From the NCBI GenBank assembly GCA_002746935.1, contig PDRW01000041.1, positions 1 through 41,647 of the forward strand: a stretch of 41,647 nt of DNA. Reading direction: 5' to 3'. The stretch is from Rhodobacterales bacterium. Its GTDB lineage: Bacteria > Pseudomonadota > Alphaproteobacteria > Rhodobacterales > Rhodobacteraceae. A model generated the notes under the pieces. It did no database searches. It saw only the letters and a program-made list of their open reading frames with translations, and was not told the DNA's origin. Positions 33,349-41,647 of the stretch are shown piece after piece. A program made the translations under genes and the position numbers. The stretch's first letter is position 1; every line of letters starts with the position of its first letter.

Positions 33349-34820
33349 CCACGCCCCCCGGCCCCACCGTGCCCACTGTGCCTCCCGGCCCCCCTGCCCC
33401 CCCGGCCACGCTGGTCGCGGCCTTCGCCCGCGCCGTCGCCGCGCATCCCACCCGCGACGCCCTCGTCGACGCCCGCCACGGCGCCACAAGCTTCGCCGAA
33501 CTCGACCGCCAGTCAGACGCTTTCGCCGCCCGCCTCCAGACCCGCGGCCTCACCAAAGGCGACCGCGTGCTGGTCGCCGCCCCGGTCTCGGCCGCGCTCT
33601 ACATCATCCTTGCCGGGCTCTGGAAGGCCGGGCTGGTCGCGGTCTTCCCCGAACCCGCCATGGGGCTCAAAGGCCTGTTCCACGCGATCCGCGCCACCCG
33701 GCCCAAGGCCTTCGCCGCGGCCGGCCCCTACCGCGCGCTGTCGCTCCTGCCGCCGCTCTGGGGGCTCACCCGCCTTGCCCCCGGCGGCACCGGCCGGCCG
33801 GCCCCGACCCCGCTTTCCGCCGAAGACCCGGCGCTGATCTCCTTCACCTCCGGCTCCAGCGGCACCCCCAAGGGGATCAGCCGCAGCCATGGTTTCCTGA
33901 TGGCCCAGAACGCCGCCGTCGCGCCGCTGCTCTCCAGCGAAGGCACGGTGCGCCCGGTGCGTGACCTCGTGGGCTTCCCGGTCTTCGTGCTGGTGAACCT
34001 CGCCGCCGGACGCCCCTCGGTGCTGCCCAACTGGCGCCTCACACGGCAGGACCGCGCCAATGGCCGCGCGATCCGCGACTGGATCGCCCGCTCCGGCGCC
34101 ACCCGCGCCCTGCTGCCGCCCTCGATCTGCGAACACCTCACCGAGGTGGGCCTGCCGGAGGGGCTCACCGACATCTTCACCGGCGGTGGCCCGGTCTTCC
34201 CCGACACCATGCGCCGCCTCCTCGCCGCACGCCCCGGCCTCCGCCTCACCGCGGTCTACGGCTCCACCGAGGCCGAACCCATCGCCGAAATCGCGTGTCA
34301 CGACCTCGCGCCGGACGACTGGGCGGAGATGGAGGCGGGCGGCGGGTTGCTCGCCGGCCGCCCGGTCCCCGGGCTTGCGCTCAGGCTGGTCGACGGCGAA
34401 ATCCAGGTCGCGGGGCCCCATGTGAACCCGGGCTATCTCGACCCGCGCCACGACGCCGCCAACAAGATCCGCGACGGCGACCGCATCTGGCACCGCACCG
34501 GCGACGCCGGCCGCCTCGACGCCCGGGGCCGCCTCTGGCTTCTCGGCCGCTGGCGCCCCGAGGCCGCATCCCCGATGCCGCTGCAAATCGAAACCGCCGC
34601 CCGCACATGGCCCGGCGTCCGCCGCGCCGCCCTGCTGCGCGATCATACCCCTCCGGTGCTCGCCATCGAAGGCGACCCCTCGGGGCGCGCCTCATGGCAA
34701 ACCCGCGCCAAAGCCCTCGGCATCGCCCGCGTCGTCTCCGTCAGACACATCCCGCTCGACCGTCGCCACGCCTCCAAGACCGACGAAAAACGCCTCATTC
34801 GGATGATCGACGCCAAATAG
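33345..34820 (+). CDS. AMP-forming acyl-CoA synthetase / ligase
   Basis: A 491-residue adenylate-forming enzyme. After a Pro-rich first 20 residues it shows the P-loop ISFTSGSSGTPKG at 165-177, YGSTEAEP for adenine binding, the hinge region RTGDAGRLDARGRLWLLGR, and the C-terminal catalytic Lys478 in HASKTDEKRL. All steps for acyl-adenylate formation and transfer appear intact. It starts with GTG in a 4-base overlap with the GNAT gene and is the last gene of the operon. It probably activates a fatty or isoprenoid acid for the pathway. Convergent proB follows after 106 bases. Confidence 0.87.
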   Translation: MTTPPGPTVPTVPPGPPAPPATLVAAFARAVAAHPTRDALVDARHGATSFAELDRQSDAFAARLQTRGLTKGDRVLVAAPVSAALYIILAGLWKAGLVAVFPEPAMGLKGLFHAIRATRPKAFAAAGPYRALSLLPPLWGLTRLAPGGTGRPAPTPLSAEDPALISFTSGSSGTPKGISRSHGFLMAQNAAVAPLLSSEGTVRPVRDLVGFPVFVLVNLAAGRPSVLPNWRLTRQDRANGRAIRDWIARSGATRALLPPSICEHLTEVGLPEGLTDIFTGGGPVFPDTMRRLLAARPGLRLTAVYGSTEAEPIAEIACHDLAPDDWAEMEAGGGLLAGRPVPGLALRLVDGEIQVAGPHVNPGYLDPRHDAANKIRDGDRIWHRTGDAGRLDARGRLWLLGRWRPEAASPMPLQIETAARTWPGVRRAALLRDHTPPVLAIEGDPSGRASWQTRAKALGIARVVSVRHIPLDRRHASKTDEKRLIRMIDAK

Positions 34821-34926
34821 ACGCCAATCGCCAGCCCCTTTTTCCTGGCAAAAATACTCACAGCCCGCCCGCGCAACCGACACTGCCGGCAGGCATGTCA
34901 CCCGGACCCGTCCACAGGCCCGGAGC

Positions 34927-37491
<2,565 letters not shown>

Positions 37492-38007
37492 TCATCCACC
37501 GGGTGGCCGCACCAGCCTGAAGCAGCGCATCGGCAACGCGCACCCCCGCGCCGCGCAAGGGCCGACAGAGCGGCCGGTCTCGGTAAACCCCAGCTTTTCC
37601 AGCACCCGGGATGAGGCCGGATTACCTTCGAAGGCGCAGGCCTCGATCACAGGCCAGTCGTAGCGGGCAAAGGCTTCGGCGAGGAGCGCCTGGCCGATCT
37701 CGGTGGCATAGCCCCGGCCCCAATGGGCACGGGCGAACATGTAGCCCATATCGCCCCCGGCCCCGCCCGCGCTCACGCCCATCGCACCGACCAGCTCGGC
37801 CCCGCAAAACACCAGCCCGACCAGCCCGTTTTCAAGCGGAAAGGGCGCCACGCGGGCGGCGGTGAAGGCAGGCTCCGGCGGCCAGGGCCAGGTGGCGGTG
37901 TTCTTTACCACCTCGCGGTCGGAAACCAGAGCGTGGAACGCGTCGAGGTCGGCCGGCCGCGAACGGCGCCAGCGCAGGCGCCGGGTGGTGAGGACGGGGT
38001 CAGCCAT
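37492..38007 (-). CDS. GNAT-family N-acetyltransferase (RimJ/RimL-like)
   Basis: A 171-residue acetyltransferase. The opening MADPVLTTRRLRWRRSRPAD is typical of the RimJ/RimL subgroup. MGYMFARAHWGRGYATEIGQALL is the acetyl-CoA-binding loop and helix, and EGNPASSRVLEKLGFTETGR is the conserved C-terminal segment. It overlaps the preceding GNAT gene by eight bases. It is the third of three consecutive GNAT genes below rplU-rpmA, so ribosomal-protein acetylation is possible; the substrate is unknown. Confidence 0.9.
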   Translation of the reverse strand: MADPVLTTRRLRWRRSRPADLDAFHALVSDREVVKNTATWPWPPEPAFTAARVAPFPLENGLVGLVFCGAELVGAMGVSAGGAGGDMGYMFARAHWGRGYATEIGQALLAEAFARYDWPVIEACAFEGNPASSRVLEKLGFTETGRSVGPCAARGCALPMRCFRLVRPPGG

Positions 38008-38557
38008 CCGCCCCGCCCTTGCGCCGCTGCCAGTCCGCGCGGGTGAGACGCATCCGGTGCAGGGTCACCTCCGCGTCACGGGCGCGGGCATGGACCCGTT
38101 CGTCGTGGCTGGGCCGGAAACCGAGCTTGCCGAGCACCCGGGCCGAGGCGGCATTGCCCTCGAAACAGCCCGACGTCAGCGCCGCCGCGCCGGTCTCGGC
38201 GAACCAGGCCCCCACCAGAGCCGCCGCGGCCTCGCTCATGTAGCCGTGACCGTGATGCGCCCGGGCGAGCCAGTAGCCGAGGCCGTCACCGATCCCGATG
38301 ACCCCGATCACCGGGCCGCCATCGTTGGTCGTGGCTCTGGTCGGGGCGCGGGTGATACTGAGAGCCCCGAACCCCGACCCGGACGCGACAGCATCAACAA
38401 ACGCCGCGGCATCCGCCGCCGTGTAAGGAAAGGGCACCACGGTCAGCCATTTCGACACGGAAAAATCATTCAGCCCGGCGACGAGCGCGGGGATGTCGGC
38501 GCGGGTGAGGCTCCGGAGCACCAGCCGCTCCGTGCGGAGGGGCCGGCACATCGGCAT
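38000..38557 (-). CDS. GNAT-family N-acetyltransferase
   Basis: A 185-residue paralogue of the adjacent genes, opening PLRTERLVLRSLTRADIPAL. The acetyl-CoA loop is LGYWLARAHHGHGYMSEAAAAL and the end segment EGNAASARVLGKLGFRPS. I placed the start at ATG 38557, four bases after the upstream gene's stop; ATG 38551 is nearly as good. It is translationally linked on both sides by overlaps or near-overlaps. Substrate unknown. Confidence 0.88.
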   Translation of the reverse strand: MPMCRPLRTERLVLRSLTRADIPALVAGLNDFSVSKWLTVVPFPYTAADAAAFVDAVASGSGFGALSITRAPTRATTNDGGPVIGVIGIGDGLGYWLARAHHGHGYMSEAAAALVGAWFAETGAAALTSGCFEGNAASARVLGKLGFRPSHDERVHARARDAEVTLHRMRLTRADWQRRKGGADG

Positions 38558-38561
38558 CGCT

Positions 38562-39107
38562 TCAGCCCATCCGCCGGCAATAGGTCCAGGTCGGCACATT
38601 GGCGCCGCGCGCCACCGAATGCGCCTCGGCCTCGCCGATATACTGGAAGCCCGCATTGGTCAGCACCCGCGCAGAAGCGGGGTTGTCCTGAAACACTTCG
38701 GCAAACAGCGTCTCGTTGCCGAGCGGGTTGGCGGCGACCAGAGCGGTCACCGCTTCCGACGCAAGCCCGGTGTTCCACAGCGCCGGCGCCACCCAATAGC
38801 CGAGCTGCGACTGGTTGCGGTCCATCCGCCGCAGCGAAATCACGCCGAGCACCTCATGGCCCTTGTCGCCGCCGTCGAGCACCCAGACGTCTTCCTCGCG
38901 CTCCGGCGCCAGCGCCCGGGCGACATAGCTTTCCGAGACCCCGGGCGGCAGCGGATGCGGGATCGAGCGCGACCCGCGCGCCACCCGCTCATCGCCGGCA
39001 TACATCTCCAGCATGCCGATGTCGCCGCTGCGGGGCGGGCGCAGGGTAAAGCGCCCGGCCTCGATGACCGGTTGTTCCTGCGTTTCGACGACGCTTTTTC
39101 CCAGCAT
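38562..39107 (-). CDS. GNAT-family N-acetyltransferase
   Basis: A 181-residue GNAT, first of the three tandem copies. FTLRPPRSGDIGMLEM starts the fold, LGYWVAPALWNTGLASEAVTAL is the cofactor-binding part (the usual Arg/Gln-x-x-Gly-x-Gly/Ala is partly altered), and DNPASARVLTNAGFQYIGE closes it. The start at 39107 has GAGGAGG six bases upstream; longer forms have no conserved sequence. It follows rpmA after a terminator-like hairpin, so the three GNAT genes may have their own promoter. Confidence 0.88.
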   Translation of the reverse strand: MLGKSVVETQEQPVIEAGRFTLRPPRSGDIGMLEMYAGDERVARGSRSIPHPLPPGVSESYVARALAPEREEDVWVLDGGDKGHEVLGVISLRRMDRNQSQLGYWVAPALWNTGLASEAVTALVAANPLGNETLFAEVFQDNPASARVLTNAGFQYIGEAEAHSVARGANVPTWTYCRRMG

Positions 39108-39198
39108 GTCAGACCTCCTCTGTAACCCCGGCGGCGCCCGGGCCTCTGCCGGGCCATCCGGGTACGGCGCCGGGCGGCCCCCTGAAACCGAAAGAGAC

Positions 39199-39233
39199 CA
39201 AAAGCAGGGGGACCGGCGTTTCCGCCGATCCCC
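39199..39233 (-). terminator. Intrinsic terminator after rpmA
   Basis: On the minus strand GGGGATCGGCG and CGCCGGTCCCC pair over 11 bp (one G-T) with a GAAA loop, followed by CTGCTTTTGG. It lies 29 bases after the rpmA stop. Confidence 0.8.
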
Positions 39234-39261
39234 TTCGTATCTCGTCAAGCCGGGGCTCGGC

Positions 39262-39531
39262 TTACTCTGCGGCTTCGGTCACCGGAACCACCGAAATGAA
39301 GGTCCGGCCCTTCAGCCCCTTGCGGAACGACACCCGGCCTTCGGCGGTCGCGAAGATGGTATGGTCCTTGCCCATGCCCACGCCTTCGCCCGGCCACATC
39401 CTGGTGCCGCGCTGACGCACGATGATGTTGCCCGGGATCACGGCCTGGCCGCCCGACTTCTTCACGCCGAGGCGACGGCCGGCGGAATCGCGGCCGTTAC
39501 GGGAGCTGCCGCCTGCTTTTTTATGTGCCAT
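39262..39531 (-). CDS. rpmA: 50S ribosomal protein L27
   Basis: An 89-residue L27. It opens [16 protein letters not shown], with the flexible N-terminal tail that reaches the peptidyl-transferase centre and no cleavable leader of the Firmicutes kind. [22 protein letters not shown] and GKDHTIFA are the conserved core. It starts six bases after the rplU stop, forming the standard rplU-rpmA pair, and is followed by a terminator hairpin. Confidence 0.98.
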   Translation of the reverse strand: MAHKKAGGSSRNGRDSAGRRLGVKKSGGQAVIPGNIIVRQRGTRMWPGEGVGMGKDHTIFATAEGRVSFRKGLKGRTFISVVPVTEAAE

Positions 39532-39537
39532 CTGGTG

Positions 39538-40245
39538 TTACTCCTGTTCGGCGGCAAGCTTCGCGGCCTGCTCGATCCAGTTGTCGCGTTCGATGCGGCC
39601 CTTGAACGACAGCCTGTCATCCATATAGGCGATCTCGTCGCCCTTCCAGGCGGCGATCTGGTCGAAGTGGAAGACGCCGATTTCGTGCAGCACGCCTTCG
39701 AGCTTCGGACCGACGCCGGAGATCTTCTTGAGATCGTCGGGCTTGCCGCCGCGGGCCTCGGTGAGGAGGTTGGCCGGCTTGGTGCCTTCGGCCGGGGCTT
39801 CGGCGGCCGGGGCTTTGGCGGGCTTTTCGGCCTTCTTCGCGGCCGGTTTCGCAGGCTTCTTCGCCGGAGCGGCGGCAGCCACGGCCACGGCGGCCACGGA
39901 GCCCGCACCGATCGCCGCCATCACGCCCGACGCCTCCGCGCCCTTTTCGAGAATGTCGGTCACCCGCAGCAGGGTAAGCTGCTGGCGGTGGCCTTTGGTG
40001 CGCTTCGAGCTGTGCTTGCGGCGGCGCTTGACGAAGCTGATCGTCTTGGCGCCCTTGATCTGGTCGATCACCTCGGCCTGAACGCCCGCGCCCTCCACGA
40101 GGGGGGTGCCCACGGTCTCGCCGACCATGAGAATATCGTTGAACTGAACCTTGTCACCGGCATTGGCAGCGAGCTTTTCCACGCGCAGCACATCGCCCGC
40201 CTGAACCCGATACTGCTTGCCACCGGTCTTGAGGACCGCGAACAT
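39538..40245 (-). CDS. rplU: 50S ribosomal protein L21 with a C-terminal helix-hairpin-helix extension
   Basis: A 235-residue protein, more than twice the normal L21 length. Residues 1-103 are canonical L21 ([40 protein letters not shown]). A linker rich in Ala, Lys and Pro follows to ~165 ([20 protein letters not shown]). Residues ~175-235 contain [21 protein letters not shown], a helix-hairpin-helix of the type found in DNA-binding and NuoE-tail domains. The start at 40245 is the family start. The extension could bind rRNA or DNA, or link to another process; related forms occur in this lineage as far as I recall. Confidence 0.95.
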   Translation of the reverse strand: MFAVLKTGGKQYRVQAGDVLRVEKLAANAGDKVQFNDILMVGETVGTPLVEGAGVQAEVIDQIKGAKTISFVKRRRKHSSKRTKGHRQQLTLLRVTDILEKGAEASGVMAAIGAGSVAAVAVAAAAPAKKPAKPAAKKAEKPAKAPAAEAPAEGTKPANLLTEARGGKPDDLKKISGVGPKLEGVLHEIGVFHFDQIAAWKGDEIAYMDDRLSFKGRIERDNWIEQAAKLAAEQE

Positions 40246-40367
40246 GTTGTCTTCCTTCTTTCTCCCGCGTCCTTCGGCCCCGGTTTCCCGGCGTTGGGCG
40301 GGCTGCCAGAACACTGACCCCGCCGCCCCGAACAGCGCACCCTTCGCCCGGGTGTTGTGTAAACGTC

Positions 40368-40403
40368 CGACTTCCGGTCACGGGATGCCCCGTCCGGAAG
40401 TCG
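40368..40403. promoter_or_regulatory. Long imperfect palindrome over the rplU start site
   Basis: CGACTTCCGG and CCGGAAGTCG are perfect 10-bp arms. Inside them ACGGG and CCCGT pair around a 4-base loop, with a 2-base bulge, giving 15 bp of stem in 36 bases. It begins about where transcription from the predicted promoter would start. It may be a DNA operator or a 5' leader hairpin for rplU-rpmA. Confidence 0.6.
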
Positions 40404-40405
40404 CG

Positions 40406-40434
40406 CTTATGTGCGGGAACCGCCCCGAAGTCAA
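40406..40434 (-). promoter_or_regulatory. Sigma70-type promoter for rplU-rpmA
   Basis: On the minus strand TTGACT (40429-40434) and CATAAG (40406-40411) are separated by exactly 17 bases. The leader to the rplU ATG would be about 155 bases. Confidence 0.6.
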
Positions 40435-40490
40435 GCGGATTCGCCGCAGGCCCCGCCCCCGGGCGCACACCGCCGGGCGCCTCGGAGCGC

Positions 40491-41348
40491 CTACAGATCG
40501 ACCTGCGGCGAAAGCTCCGCGAGCCGGCCCGCAAGCAGCTCGTAACGTTCGGCCATCACCTGATACTGGATCGCGTTCAGCGCCTCGTAAACCTGCCGCA
40601 TCAGCGGTTGTTCCAGTGCTTCGCGATAGGCCCGGATGTCGTCATCGCTGATGTCACGGTAGGTCCAGGCCGCGCCGACGATCGAATTGCGCAGCATCTC
40701 TGCGCGCATTTCCTCCGCCTGCGCGGCGATCAGCGCGCGCAGTTCCGCTTCCGAAAGCCCGAAATCCATCGTTCCCGCGGCCATGGCCGCCATAAGGTAG
40801 CGGATCTGCACCTCGGTGAGCGCCCGCAGACTCGCATCGACCCCGCCAATGGCGTCCATCATCGCCTGATAATCCTCGAGGCGTTCCGGGTTGGTCTCCA
40901 TCAGCTTCGCAACGATCGCCTCGCCCGCCTCGCGCCGGGTTTCGGCGTCGGTCAGGTGGCTCGCGTTTTCAACGGCCACCAGCCGCTGGCCCAGGTCGGA
41001 AGCGTAGAAACCCGCGCCATGCCCGACAAGCTCGTCGGAAAGCACCGCCTCCATCATGTCGACGGCGCGTTCCAGCATCACCTCCGGGTCGAACACCTCC
41101 TCGGCCAGCGCCACATACTGGCTGCCGAAATCCTCCGCCTCCTGGCCCGAGATGCCCGGCGCCGACATGACCTCCTGCTGCACCGAGGTGATCGCCACGT
41201 CAAAGCCGGTGGTCTCCAGAAACTCACGGCAGGCCTCACGCTCCGCAGCCTGCACCGGCGCGAGCGCCATCGTGACACCCAACAGCGCGGCCCCGACCGC
41301 AGCCGCTGCCCCCCTGAGCGCCCCACGGGGGCGTGATGTGATGCGCAT
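40491..41348 (-). CDS. DUF2059 exported protein
   Basis: A 285-residue protein with a signal peptide of about 40 residues (MRITSRPRGALRG...PVQAAE). The mature part is helical and includes VGHGAGFYASDLGQRLVAVENAS, which matches the DUF2059 core, in two roughly repeated halves. Function of the family is unknown. The start at 41348 has GGAGGAG seven bases upstream. It lies between tRNA-Ser and the rplU promoter and seems to be a single-gene unit. Confidence 0.83.
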   Translation of the reverse strand: MRITSRPRGALRGAAAAVGAALLGVTMALAPVQAAEREACREFLETTGFDVAITSVQQEVMSAPGISGQEAEDFGSQYVALAEEVFDPEVMLERAVDMMEAVLSDELVGHGAGFYASDLGQRLVAVENASHLTDAETRREAGEAIVAKLMETNPERLEDYQAMMDAIGGVDASLRALTEVQIRYLMAAMAAGTMDFGLSEAELRALIAAQAEEMRAEMLRNSIVGAAWTYRDISDDDIRAYREALEQPLMRQVYEALNAIQYQVMAERYELLAGRLAELSPQVDL

Positions 41349-41563
41349 GTCTCTACTCCTCCGCTGGCGCCCTGGCCGTCCGGCGGCCTTCGCAAGAGAA
41401 TTAGGGGCGCCACGCCCCGCCCGCAAGACCCGCGAGGCCCGTACCGCCCTCTCCCGCCACAACGGCGGCGCCACGCCCCACTCTGCCCGACTGGCACTGC
41501 GTTTCGCCAAAAAACCGGTTGCACTGGCCCGCTCGGCCCATTACATCGCCGCCAGACCCCCGC

Positions 41564-41647
41564 GGAGAGGTGCCGGAGTGGTCGAACGGGGCGGTCTCGA
41601 AAACCGTTGTCCCTTCACGGGGACCCAGGGTTCGAATCCCTGTCTCT
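41564..41647 (+). tRNA. tRNA-Ser (anticodon CGA), 3' end beyond the window
   Basis: The acceptor GGAGAGG, a D arm with GTGGTCGAACGG, anticodon loop CTCGAAA (anticodon CGA, codon UCG), the long variable arm GTCCCTTCACGGGGAC and T arm GGTTCGAATCC are all present. The acceptor 3' strand TCTCT stops at the window edge, so the last two pairs, discriminator and CCA are missing. Confidence 0.95.

Overview
The window looks like a chromosomal segment of a high-GC alphaproteobacterium, most probably a member of the Rhodobacterales. The evidence is the gene content: rplU-rpmA with neighbouring acetyltransferases, obg and proB; a ChpT-type phosphotransferase; a GapR/DUF2312 protein; olsBA; an imelysin operon behind a TGA-N9-TCA palindrome; and strong GC codon bias. 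I see no insertion sequence, phage, CRISPR array or rRNA. Genes are densely packed, with many 4-base ATGA/GTGA overlaps.

Layout. (1) 1-6.2 kb is branched-chain amino acid and acyl-CoA catabolism: an SDR, a thiolase and an enoyl-CoA hydratase on the minus strand, diverging from an AraC-type regulator, followed by 3-hydroxyisobutyryl-CoA hydrolase and 3-hydroxyisobutyrate dehydrogenase. (2) 6.3-8.0 kb holds an AhpD-like protein, a small membrane protein and tRNA-Thr. (3) 8.1-18.4 kb is an iron neighbourhood: a fused FbpB-type permease, an imelysin / di-haem oxidoreductase / imelysin / DUF1513 operon with an iron-box candidate, a di-haem cytochrome c peroxidase, a DUF2218 protein and ferritin. 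(4) 18.5-23.6 kb holds a GapR-like protein, a small membrane protein, the ornithine-lipid genes olsB-olsA, DUF3553, ChpT and a lipoprotein alpha/beta hydrolase. (5) 23.8-37.1 kb holds proA, then a seven-gene plus-strand operon (25375-34820), then proB and obg. (6) 37.5-41.6 kb holds three tandem GNATs, rpmA, rplU, a DUF2059 protein and a tRNA-Ser cut by the window edge.

The most unusual element is the seven-gene operon lying between proA and proB. In order it encodes a class I-type HMG-CoA reductase, a UbiA-like prenyltransferase, an ATP-grasp/phosphohistidine dikinase without a PEP-binding barrel, a DUF3419/BtaA-like SAM-dependent aminocarboxypropyl transferase, a polytopic phytol/dolichol-kinase-like protein, a GNAT and an AMP-forming acyl ligase. 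Nearly every junction overlaps or touches, so the seven products are probably made together. My inference is a membrane pathway that builds or modifies an isoprenoid or hybrid amino-lipid; the product is unknown. No other mevalonate-pathway enzyme is present in the window.

A second theme is fine structure outside the genes: short tandem duplications (8, 12, 21 and 37 bp periods) at gene ends and starts, a terminator-like hairpin inside the signal-peptide codons of the di-haem oxidoreductase, a long palindrome over the rplU start site, a hairpin just before the ferritin ribosome binding site, and an AT-rich repeat island upstream of obg.
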